DNA of 64,000 nucleotides from Anthopleura xanthogrammica (Eukaryota > Cnidaria > Anthozoa > Actiniaria > Actiniidae). This document shows, piece after piece, positions 24,175 through 34,862 of this stretch. How positions within the stretch are numbered: position 1 is the stretch's first letter; each line of letters opens with the position of its first letter. The stretch covers positions 11,506,400-11,570,399 of the forward strand of contig OZ025211.1 of assembly GCA_964019055.1 (NCBI GenBank). The letters are read 5' to 3'. Made by a program: the position numbers and the translations under genes. The notes below the pieces were generated by a model. That model was not told the DNA's origin. It saw nothing but the letters and a program-made list of their open reading frames with translations, and did no database searches.

Positions 24175-24811
24175 AACCTCCACCCCAACCCCCAACACAC
24201 ACACAAACAAACAACCCCACCCTCCTCCCTTAGCTTGGGTCAGAATACCTGTTTTTGTTTGAATTAACTCTGGCGCATTTTGTCTGGGTTGATTATCACA
24301 TATTTACATATGCCTCCTTTTGATTATAATCTTCGTTCAAAATGTTTACGAATAAGTCGTCATTAAAATGATGAAGAGCTATTGTATTCAGTATTGTAGT
24401 CAATGATTCATTAAACCTGATGATGGCGTCAAGATAACACCGAAATGTTGTTCAATTATATTTTTTCTTATTTTTCCTGTTAAAGCTATTGTATTTGATC
24501 ACAAAGACAACAAATGATTTTCCCCATTTTATTCGCATTTTATCATGTAAGTTGCCAGAATTTTTTGTTGTAATTACTAAAATATATATTTAACTTTCCC
24601 ATTTGTTTAGAGGCCTTGACTGATTTATGTATCCAAAATCGCCAAAGACCACTTTTAAAATAGTTCTGAGCCTCAGTACTAGTGCACAGGGCAAAGTTAA
24701 CAAATTGTTGAATTTTGTATTCCTGCATGTGGTACCTCATTCCCAGAGTAGTTTTATAAATTGGTCTATGGCAATAATATTCAATACTATATAATTCCCA
24801 TTTCTCTAAAA

Positions 24812-24950
24812 TAGACCCCTTTCATATGACGTCAAAACAGCTCAATTGGATCGGAGGACAAAACAAACGAATTTCAGTCTCCTGAGAAAATTGAATCCAT
24901 TGTTTTGTCCTTCAAATTGAACTGCATTCCAACGTGTTGCAAAAGGTCTA
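24812..24950. repeat. TAGACC foldback element ending at the CP1 stop codon
   Basis: Begins TAGACCCCTTTCATATGACG and ends AAAAGGTCTA; internal arms CAGCTCAATTGG and CAAATTGAACTG pair. Relatives are at 30253-30391, 38949-39062 and 44545-44669. Its last three bases (CTA) are the TAG stop of CP1 on the minus strand. Confidence 0.65.
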
Positions 24951-27900
24951 TTGAATCTTCATTGCTTTAGCCATGGCTTTGATGCCTTCGAACGTTTCCA
25001 TTGCTGTTGGGATTATCTGAGAAGCTGGCAAAAGGAAGCCATAAGCTCCTTTGTCTCTGAGCTCCAAAGCAAATGAGTACTTGATGCCAAGAACCCCGTA
25101 GGTGTAGTCTTTGCTTGCGCCAGAGTTCTCGTCTAAAAAAAACACATAAAAAATAGTGATGTTAGTATTTCATATAATAGACAATCATCCTTTGATGAAC
25201 ACAATAAAAAACACTCTTAAAAACTGTAAAAACTTTGTAAAAGCTCTTTTTCATCATATGGTAATAAAGTTGATTGATTGAAATGTGTTTTATGGTGCAT
25301 TCTCATCGAAGAAAAGGCTTCTTCGATCGTCACGGTACTACGTCAACAATGATCAATTCTATCCAGTGTATACGCCTATTTCAAATAACGTTGGTAATGG
25401 GGAATGGTCGATCTGAGACCGATAGGAATCGTGGGAGTTTATCAGTTAAATTACAAATGCATTGTCATAGTCACACTTGAATGGTACTGAATCACAGATA
25501 CTAGTATGCCAGAAGTAAGTATTACAGTGCGAATCTAAAAACCGTGGGCACCTAGAAATATTTCAAGAATGTTTCTTAACCAATCAGAAACGTTATTCTT
25601 AACTCAGTTTCCATCATCTTGTGGTTAGAGAGTCATTTCTGATTGGCCAAAGAACAATAGAACATTTCTGGAATATTTCTAGGTGCCCACGGTTTTTCGA
25701 TTCGCACTGTAATATTCAGGCATGATTACAACAATGGATTTGTAGTTTAATAGACTCGGCCCACAATTCCTATCGGTCTCAGATCGCATTTCCCATTATC
25801 AACGTTAATTGAAATAGGTGTATATATGACAATTTTCCAAGTGGTTTTGTTTCGACATACTAAATACTGATATTTAGGGGATAAAAGTTAAGAAAACTTT
25901 TCTACTCTTGCAGAATGAAGTGATTTGTTGATTCCATTTTCGGGTTATTGCTTATAAGGTGACTGCCAATTCAGTACTATATATCGCAAATGTCCATAAG
26001 GAAGTTGAACAAAGTTTCCTTGCAGTCAAAAACTCGTTCAGGGCTAAGAAGGAACGTTTATCATAAACTGAAAAGGTAACTGCCCGAATAATGATTATTT
26101 GGGCAGTCACCTTATCACCTTATGTTGAGCTATAGTACATACAGATGATGACAGAAGAAGGTCCAACTTTGTATTGAGTACTGTAACCCGCGTTACGTAT
26201 AGCAGATGCTCCAATATTGCTGACTCTCATCTAATAACACAAAAATAAAGTATAATTCAATATATGAGAACTTGTAAAAAGGAGTGCACAAATCCCTAAT
26301 GGGAGAGGAAAACTCCTGTGAGCGATAGATAAAAAGACGATCTATCAATAGCTTATATTCATTCAAGGAGTTTGAATGGAGGGAACTTCTTAAACTCCGA
26401 GACATTCACAACGAATGGTCATACTGCATGTTGAACTCAAAAAGATGAGAACCTGCTTTGAAAAGAAGAACAATCTGATCCCTCTTCGCACTATTTTATT
26501 TTTTTAATTTGTTTAGCATGACACAAATAAATAGAGTGATTCTCATAAACCTGTGAAATACCCTTTAGCGTATTACGCACTACTTCACTCTGATTCTTTT
26601 GTTTTCTATTGTGTTGTTTTGACTATTACACTTTAATAAATAGAATTTGTTTCACGGGTTAATGAAAACCACTCTAAGGTGCACGTATGCGCCTACCAGT
26701 TCATTGTGATCTTTTGTTGGTACTTTAGTATATCCCCAGGGAATCATCCATAGCTGACTGTAGGCATGGATGTCCATGTATCCCTTGAGACGGCTTCCAA
26801 GACGCTTCAGATAGTCTGCAAGATTCTTGGTTTCGATCTCAGAGAATGCGTGGGGACCACGGTAAGCATCGTCACATGGATCAGAACTTGAGCCAGGGGC
26901 TACAAAATAGGACAATATTACAATCTAACTAAGCGAGGTAACAAAAAAAAGGCAAAGGCAAAGGCAAAGGCAATTTATTTTAGCAAAAAGCAAGAACGTA
27001 TGTTTCTATACCTCCCCACTTGAAATCCCAGTTTCTGTTTGGGTCAGTTCCAACACACCAAGTGTTCTTATTGGGACGAAGAGTTTTTCTCCAGAAACGG
27101 TACTAAACAAAAGAAAACAGCTCATATCATATTTGTAAATGTATTCTAAAAAGCAAAACATTTATATATAATAGTACTAAGGACTAATATAGAACTCATT
27201 TATATCTCCCTAGTGAATGTCATATCCAGGAATAGTATATGAGGCGAGTCCTTTTTTGTCCCATTTTCAATTTAATCTAGTGTCATGTCCTCCAGTTTCT
27301 TCAATTTATTGTTCACCAGCAATGCACGAGAGGAGACTTGAATATCGATGAAATTTAAACAAGAAGTCTTATTCCGTTACAGCGCGACGCGCAAAAGTAG
27401 GACCACATTTAATGTATTCGCATACTTCTATGCACATGATTTTGTACTTTAAACAATGTGTTAAAACTCGTTTGGCAGCAAAAAGCTTGGCATAGAAGTA
27501 TGCGAATATATTAAATCTGGTCATAGTTTTGCGCGTCGCGCTGTAAGCGAAATGCTGTAAATTTGAATTAATAAAGTGCAATTATTTATTGCTTGTTATC
27601 TCCCCCACCCCATCCAACAACCCCCCGCTAAATTATGTTGTTTATGTCTTGTATCCATAATACCAAGAAACACCGCCGTACCGCATAGGTAGACCGTCTG
27701 ATAGACATAAAGAGCCCCTCAATGATAGGAGTGGGGTTGGGGGCGATAGCATAAAAAAAGGAGTAAGGTTACGGTCTCCGTTGTCGACCCGGCCAACTTA
27801 TTACGTCTTTAAAATCCTACCCGTTCCCAAGTATGTATGTAGCCGTCTGGATTCACTACTGGTACAATAATAAAGTCCATCTTATCAAGGATGGCTGTGA

Positions 27901-30900
27901 CGTCTGCATCTTTGCCATATCTAGACAAAAGCTACAAAAAAAAAAGAGTATTAATCACTACATTAAAGAATATTTAGTGCAATAATATTGTCCGTGCAAG
28001 TGTCGAAGTGAATCTGACTTTCAAAATATAACATACTTTTTATAAGACTTCATAACGTTTCTCAGCATTTATCCATTCATATTGTCCTAACAACAAAAGG
28101 TGACTATTTACTTTAACAAGGAGTAATTAGAAAATTTTCTCAGAAAGCTATTTTATACAGAATTTAAGTTTTTGAGATAATATACATTTTAAATATGACC
28201 ATCTTGCCAAGCTTTCGAAGGAAAAATGGCCGAAAAGCAAGCTTTTCACAGAAACACTCATAACTCAAAAATTCAAAAAAGCCATGGAAGTAATTTTCTC
28301 TGGACATCTAGTATAAACATTTTTTTGGAAGACTAAATTAAACTATTTGAAGAAAGTTTTAAAAACAAGCTCAAAATTCAGCATAATATATAGATTTAGG
28401 CACTGCCTAAAAGCGGAGCTACTAGTTCAATTTTTCGAGCAAGACGAAACGAAAACGTGACAGCGTGACCAATATTTTAAGCCTTCAAAGCAGAAGACTT
28501 ATTCAATTCGAAGAAAAATAATTAATAATTGTTTTCCTGTATAGAAGAAAGGATTTCATCCCAGATTTCATTAAGCAAATGTTATGCCGGTTTAAAGATT
28601 TTTTGAGGCTGGAAAGTGAACGGTTTAAATTTTCATGAATGTTTTCAAGATCTTTCAAGAACATGTTTGCAGTCGTATAACTGGATAAGCTAAATAAATG
28701 GCGAATAATTAGTGTAATGTATATTATGTATTCCTTTTTCATATTTAATTCAACATTACCGTGATTGCATACCCGTTAGAACATGTACAAAAAACATGTT
28801 TTGTCGCGCCGACAAACGTCAAGTTTCAAGTGCCACTGTTAAAAGTTTTAATTATCTGTCGCGTCTATTACTTGGAACACGACTTTTTTCCCATGACAAA
28901 TTTTACTTTCACAGACGAGTTTTGTTGTGCTTTGTAATATTTTTTCTCAATGTTATGGCATATACAAACAAATCTTTGTCGCTTCATGCAAAAAATCCTT
29001 GATACTTCTTCGTTTGGTCATCTTGGAAGTCCTTGAGTGAGCGGGAAAAAACTTTGAACTGTAGAACGTGAAACTTTGAAGTTTGCCGGCGCGACGAAAC
29101 CTGTTTTTTGTACACGAACTAACAGGTAGATGCAATCGACGGTAAAATAAATTATCTATGGAAATATCAAAACTCTCTATAGGGGGGACTTTCATGGAAA
29201 CTTGTTCAGTTTGACATCACAATCTCGCGCGACAGGAGGCTCGCTGGCCGTTAAATATATATTTTTTCAAATAAAACTAAAGTCTTTTGCAAATTTAGCC
29301 CTTTTTTCTTGAAATAGGATCAAAAACCAAAATTCAAAGCTTCAAATATCGCTTTCCTGGTTCATTAGTAATGAAGACAAAGATGCCAAAAATGTAAAAT
29401 GCAGTAAACAATAACCATGCAAGTTTTTCTGTTTGCCGAAGCAACGGCTTTGTAGAGAGTTAATTTGCTCATATCTTGTCGACCTTTTTACGAAATTTTA
29501 GTTAACATTAGTGATTGTACCTTCTACGAAGTGTTTTATTCGGAAATAAAAGATTATTCTTATTGACACAATAACTAGGAAGCTTTATATTTTTATTGCA
29601 ATGTTTTTAATTTTCGATCTCGCCAGAAAGCGGTGCATATTTAGCACTTAATGACTGGTCCCGAGGGAAACAGTTAGTTTTGTTTCCCGAGAATCTCACT
29701 GATTTCCCGAGGGATCAGTCATTAAGTGTTTTATTATATACTCTAGTCAAACGAAGAAAAATTTTCTCTCCATTTTGAAAATGTTTTATTTACAAAAAAA
29801 ATTTATTCCCCTCTCACGCTTTGATCACGTGCATTTATTACCCGCGCGCGGGAGTTATTGAGATTTATTTCCCTCCACGTGATGTACTCTCGACCAATAA
29901 GAAAACGTGTTTGACTAGGATATATAATAAAATCAAATGTGTCACCACAGTTTTGCAGTAACGTCATTTCTACGTCAGTGTTTCAGATCAGCTGGAGTGT
30001 GTTTATTTATGTGAATGATTTGTTAATAAGTATTACCTGTTTGGCGATGTACATGCATGTTGCTGGAGCCACCCATTCCCTTGCATGGATACCACAGTTC
30101 ATGAAAAACACAGGCTTGTTTCTTCGTCTTTTTCCTTTGATCTACCGTTATAAGCAAAAAACAGATATCAGAAACCTTGACTAAGTGAGTATATACTTGT
30201 ATGTAATTCATTATTGCAGGGCACCTGCCTACCACTGCGTTGAATGTTTATATAGACCCATTTGAAGCACTTCGGAATGCAGCTCATTTGGAGGAAAAAA
30301 CAATAGGTCAGATTTCAATTCTCAGGAGATTGAAATTCTTTGGTTTTGTTCTACAAATTGAGCTGTTTTGACTTCATGTGCAAAGGGTCTGTATCTGTGG
30401 CGTTATTTAATTATCTTGGGGGAGGGTGAGTGGTATAATTTGTACCGGAGGTAATGGGAGAACACCATATGTCAGACATATTTAGTTAGTTCAGCTTTTT
30501 TTTATAGGACATATTTTTAAATGGTCTTTCTTCCTTCAAATATGTTTTAATTTAGAATATTTACTAGATGATTATGATTAAGTTAGAGATGAAATCACAC
30601 TGAGGATCAGAGGGTTGGTATGCGAAACTGTTTAAGCCTCCACTAAAAATTGGATAACCATTTTCTTAGAAATAAACTTGCCAGTTTATCTTTGCAGTCT
30701 ATTAAATATATACATATATAACCTTCCCATCAGCTTACAATTATTCCTTTTTGATCTTTTTGCCTGTATGATTTGCCAAGGGTGAAGACCAAGACGTTAC
30801 CATTGCGATAGTAATCATTAGCCAGTCTTTTTAGTTCTTGGTATATCTGGCAAGAAGAAAATATGAACATTGGTAGTACATGACGAAAATGTAAATTCCT

Positions 30901-32082
30901 GCTTACAGGTAACCTCTTATAGATATTTTTAGGTAAAGAGAGGCAGAAAAGAAAGAACGAAGTGAATAGATTGATTGATGATGAATGGAGGGAGGGAGGG
31001 AGAGAGGGGGACGAAGGGAGGGAGGGGGAAGGAGGGAGGGAGAGAGGGACGGATGAATGGATTGGATGGATAGATGGATGGATGGATGGATGGATGGGTG
31101 AATGGATGGATGGATGGATGGATGGATGGATGGATGGATGGATGGATGGATGGATGGATGGATGGATGGATGGATGGATGGATGGATGGATGGATGGATG
31201 GATGGATGGATGGATGGATGGATGGATGGATGGATGGATGGATGGATGGATGGATGGATGGATGGATGGATGGATGGATGGATGGATGGATGGATGGATG
31301 GATGGATGGATGGATGGATGGATGGATGGATGGATGGATGGATGGATGGATGGATGGATGGATGGATGGATGGATGGATGGATGGATGGATGGATGGATG
31401 AATGGATGGATGGATGGCCATGGATGGCCATGGATGGATAGATGAATGGATGGATAGTTGGATGGATTAATGGATGGATGGATGAATGGATGGATGGATA
31501 TATGGATGGTAAACACCATGCCTTGGCGTCTTGTGTTCCCATGGTAACAACATACTGACCTCATCAAGAGGATGATATTTGCTGTACCAGCTGACTCCTG
31601 CCCGAGATATTGGTGCACTTTCTCTGTCAACAAGGTTTTGTACATCAAAGATCTGAATGGTGAATATCAGTCCACGTTGACTGAGGTATCGCGCCAGTCT
31701 CTTGTATTCTTGGTTTGTGATGTGCATGTCCACAGGTTGCCCAGCATGGGTTGGCCATGACCAGAACTCGATCTAAGCAGCGACAGAGAAAGAGAAGAAT
31801 AAAAATAGGCCTGTTGCATTATGACGTCATTTGCTACTACTACCAGAATCCCTTGCACACTTTATTTTGTTCAGTTCATTAGCACCAATTGTCTTACTAT
31901 TCTCATGAGGAAATAACAATTTGAATAAGAAAGAAAATTCGCGCGTGATCTATGACGTTTGTTCATGGAAGAGAAAAAGAACAGAAAACCCTGCCTTAAC
32001 GTAGCTTAGGTACAAAAGTATTCTTTTTCTTTTCTTTTCTTTTCTTTTCTTTTCTTTTCTTTTCTTTTTCTTTTCTTTTCTT

Positions 32083-32114
<32 letters not shown>

Positions 32115-32720
32115 TCTTTTCTTTTCTTTTCTTTTCCCTCTCTTTCTTTTTTTTGGCAGCTGCTTTAGGCGATGTTCGCGTTTCGCGCCCCATGTAGTCT
32201 TTATGAATTTTCACATATTCATTATGGAACTACATTGCCTACAATCTAAGACACAAAGTATAAGCTGGCAAAGAACCGTCACCTTTATATCTCTGGATGA
32301 TTGCAAATTCTTCAAGTGACCAACTTCTTCGTCATTTTTTGGAGTTACTCTAATAACTTTGTTGCTAATAAGAGTAAATAATGATAAGATGTTAAGCTTG
32401 TGAAAGGCATTATTATTTAAAGTAAATCAAGTAAGAGAAAATTAGGAGAAATAAATAAAAAAAAGAATAAAGTAGGGAATAAGAAAAAAAACATTGATCA
32501 TTTCTCATGCAGTATCTTCCAATTTTTCTCTCTTTACAGATCATTGAAAAGGTGTGAGATTTACCGCTTAAGAGATTTCATATTGGCTTGTTCCTGTTAA
32601 CGGAAGTCGTGGATTAAAAAGAAAAAAAAAAAGTCACAATATTGTTCTTCTAACTTACCCGCTAAACTGTGCAGATTCTACGGCCACAAAAGCCAGAAAT
32701 ATTACGAGAAAGGCCTTCAT
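24948..32720 (-). CDS. Procarboxypeptidase (M14A) CP1, predicted acidic-residue specificity
   Basis: Ten exons on the minus strand: 32659-32720, 32283-32364, 31560-31772, 30739-30846, 30037-30141, 27821-27931, 27012-27102, 26697-26899, 26143-26230, 24948-25132; all phases agree and encode 415 residues. A signal peptide ([17 protein letters not shown]) is followed by the M14 activation segment (about 20-115) and the catalytic domain. Zinc ligands: HxxE in CGIHAREW (His174, Glu177) and the His of MDIHAYSQ. Arg127 (FWRKT), Asn144-Arg145 (DPNRNW), Tyr248 (Tyr355) and Glu270 (ALELRD, Glu378) equivalents are all present. Residue 255 is Lys (Lys362, GASKDY), as in carboxypeptidases that prefer C-terminal Glu/Asp. 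Secreted zymogen activated by proteolysis. Head to head with CP2. Intron 3 holds a 430-bp GGAT array. Confidence 0.93.
25369..25825. mobile_element. Outer TIR element interrupted by a second element
   Basis: Left arm TACGCCTATTTCAAATAACG ... GATCTGAGACCGATAGGAAT pairs with the right arm ATTCCTATCGGTCTCAGATC ... GAAATAGGTGTATA. Between the arms sits the complete element 25520-25714. In intron 9 of CP1. Confidence 0.75.
25520..25714. mobile_element. Inner TIR element (TATTACAGTGCGAATC) nested in the outer one
   Basis: Ends TATTACAGTGCGAATC and GATTCGCACTGTAATA, then CCGTGGGCACCTAGAAATATT pairs with AATATTTCTAGGTGCCCACGG. The element at 44720-45015 has related TATTACAGT ends. Confidence 0.85.
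27378..27545. repeat. TACAGCGCGACGCGCAAAAG MITE, copy 1
   Basis: Arms of over 50 bp: TACAGCGCGACGCGCAAAAG plus GTATTCGCATACTTCTATGC, mirrored as GCATAGAAGTATGCGAATA and TTGCGCGTCGCGCTGTA. Lies in intron 6 of CP1. Copy 2 is at 57769-57976. Confidence 0.85.
28100..28382 (-). repeat. Inverted partial copy of the GGTGACTGACTACTTT element
   Basis: GGAAGTAATTTTCTCTGGACATCTAG and GAAGACTAAATTA...TTTGAAGAAAGTTT match the reverse complement of 15880-15985. In intron 5 of CP1. Confidence 0.5.
28384..29480 (-). mobile_element. Long non-coding dispersed element, copy inside CP1
   Basis: Starts TATATAGATTTAGGCACTGCCTAAAAGCGGAGCT and aligns over several blocks with the reverse complement of 53000-53965. 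Shared blocks are the TTTTAAGCCTTCAAA...TTCGAAGAAAAATAATT stretch, the CTCGC(T)GGCCGT...ATATATTTTTTCAAA stretch, the GCTTCAAATATCGCTTT stretch and AAGTTTTTCTG. No protein frame is shared. Sits in intron 5 of CP1. Confidence 0.65.
30253..30391. repeat. TAGACC foldback element
   Basis: Begins TAGACCCATTTGAAGCACTTCGGAATGCAGCTC and ends AAATTGAGCTG...CAAAGGGTCT, the family described at 24812. In intron 4 of CP1. Confidence 0.6.
31069..31503. repeat. (GGAT)n tetranucleotide array, ~430 bp
   Basis: More than 80 nearly uninterrupted GGAT units at 31069-31400, then degenerate units to about 31503. It is inside intron 3 of CP1, ending about 57 bp from the splice donor of exon 3. Apparent Ser-Ile-His-Pro and Met-Asp-Gly-Trp proteins are translation artefacts. 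Confidence 0.97.
31819..31942 (+). repeat. Partial copy of the CTACTACCAGAATCCC element
   Basis: ACTACTACCAGAATCCCTTG and CTTACTATTCTCATGAG match 563-680. In intron 2 of CP1. Confidence 0.6.
32021..32146. repeat. (TTTTC)n microsatellite
   Basis: Polypyrimidine pentamer array with a T-run in the middle, in intron 2 of CP1. Confidence 0.95.
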
Positions 32721-32766
32721 GTTAGCCTAGTTCAACTGGTCTCGGCGAATATTCATCAAACGCCAG

Positions 32767-32772
32767 TTTATA
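32767..32772 (-). promoter_or_regulatory. TATA box candidate for CP1
   Basis: TATAAA on the minus strand lies 47 nt upstream of the CP1 ATG, implying a very short 5' UTR. CP2 has the same arrangement, which supports both. Confidence 0.5.
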
Positions 32773-32779
32773 TGTCTCG

Positions 32780-34800
32780 TCTCTTCCTAGCTTCCTTGAT
32801 CACATTAAATACACACAACCAATAACAAGCAGAATATATTCATCTTGTATTGTCTTTCCTACTCGCAGCTGCTCAAGCATATTCTAACTCGCTATATTCT
32901 GTATTAACGAACATGAACTATATCACATGCAAGAAAACAAAACCCCAAAGCCGTTGAAAAATCAGAAAACAATTCACAAATAATATACAGACATTTTTTT
33001 CCAGCTTTGGATTAGTCATAGAAGATTTTAAATAAGTAATCTCGATGAATTTGGGGCTTAAAATCCGTAAAGATTTCGCCTGTGTTTTTTAGGAACTTTT
33101 CTAATTTCGCCTCTATTGTTAACTTTCCATGTGTGGTATAACTTGCATTGTTTTCTAGATACAACCCAGGACAAAGACTCAAGGAGTTTTTTTGGTAACC
33201 AGTTCCAACTGTTTCAACAAATTTAAATCTATTTGTGATATCCTTTCTTCGTGTTATTTTTTTGTGTGTATTTTGTCTAAATTTTGACTTGTAAGTTTAC
33301 ACGTTCGTCTATCTTTAAAGTGAATATTGGCCAGTTTAACGGGAATAATAGCAAATTTGTGAAGGTGACTTTTGAGCATGTGATCAGTTGAGTCGACAGA
33401 AACATAGGCTACGAAGAAGCTAATAATAAATGGAAGGATGAAAGCACAGAGATATAATTATGAATGGATGGAGAGATGACACTGTTGATTGATCTTTTAT
33501 TTTTTCATACCATAATTAAATTCAACGAATACATTAATCAGGAATAAATAAGCGTCAAAAAAATGTCAGAAAAAAAAATAGATGAATAATTCGAGTCCAA
33601 ACGTTATAGGACACAACTTTGTGTGGACCATCACTAAGTAAAGTGACTTTAATTTCAATGGTTTTAATTTGCGTTATAGCTTGTTCTAGTAGTATAAATA
33701 ATTGACTATCTCAACTCAAGACTGAAATTAAAATAATAATACGAAGAAGGCAGTAAAAAATGAACCGACATGCGCAGTTGGAACGTGTCACTCAATCAAA
33801 AACCATATGTTTACTGTTCTCAAGTTTATGGAAAACGTTTGGGACAAGAACTTTAACCATCAATAGATGGTTTAGAATTTGAATTTACAGCATACAAGCT
33901 CCAATAAAATAACAACATCTGGACTAAGACATTAAATGACGTTTCGGTTCAACACCAAGTACATTGGGCAGGTTACAAGTGGCTACTTTAAATGGAGATG
34001 ACCCAACCAGCAACATAGCAGTTGTTTCAAGTTGAGATGTTTTGGTCAACAATAAAGCCGGTAAATGTATAGAAAATTGCCCAAATGCCACGACTTAAGG
34101 TGGCCCGCGCCTATTGATTTATTTGATGGGCATGAATTTCAATTGCGTCTTTTTATATCAAACCCTTGTTTGATTTTTGAGAAATTTGCAAACATGAGTC
34201 TTCAAGCCTTGAGCTATGTTTTTCTCCGAAAAGAGTAAAATATTTTTAGATATTGACGATTTTAAAAAGTGGCTTTTTGAGAAAAAATGCTTACAAATCC
34301 AAAAATTCAAGATGAATGTTTTTCATGTTTCAAAAAGCCAGTGTAAAGGCATAGAGGAATACATACAGCAAGTTTCGCTTGAATTTAGTCTTTAGAAGTT
34401 ACTAGTGTAGTGTTGTGTGGTATATTGCAGAATATTTTTTGTTTCCATTCAACAAAAATTCATGTACAAAATTATGTTAGGAAATAATTATCAAAAAATT
34501 GTAGCAATAGTTTTTATTCCGATTTTTATTCTGGGTGTCATAGTGAACCAATATCTTGAAGTAAACGTACCATTCATATCAATCCTAAAAAAGCATGAAT
34601 GTTTAAGATTTAACACCTTTATCAATATAGACCAAAGGATGGGGAATAAGCATGTAATCGTCGATATATCCACAGAGCTGCCTCGTATAGTGACGTCCTG
34701 GTGGCTGAAATGTGTTATTGGAAAAACATCTGAAGAAACACCTTCCTCGTTCGAGCAACTGTGCTAATATTGCTTTAACAGCTGGGAAAATAGAACGAGA
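32780..34800. other. Shared intergenic region between divergent CP1 and CP2
   Basis: About 2.1 kb separates the two start codons. Apart from the TATA boxes at each end I see AT-rich unique sequence and no gene. The stretch 34100-34400 resembles the AT-rich dispersed repeats elsewhere in this window but was not matched to a specific copy. Confidence 0.5.
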
Positions 34801-34803
34801 TGA

Positions 34804-34810
34804 TATAAAA
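34804..34810 (+). promoter_or_regulatory. TATA box candidate for CP2
   Basis: TATAAAA lies 53 nt upstream of the CP2 ATG (34863), in the same relative place as in CP1. Confidence 0.5.
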
Positions 34811-34862
34811 TGGGTTGGTGATCATGAGATATTGAGTATTTCAGCCAGACTGATCACTAACC

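Noticed and set aside
30730..31648. Long open frames encoding (Ser-Ile-His-Pro)n or (Met-Asp-Gly-Trp)n
   Set aside because: They are translations of the GGAT microsatellite, open in several frames on both strands; only the flanking 30739-30846 and 31560-31772 exons are real.
34417..34767. 116-residue hydrophobic frame upstream of CP2
   Set aside because: AT-rich sequence upstream of the CP2 TATA box, no motif and no splice signals consistent with a gene.
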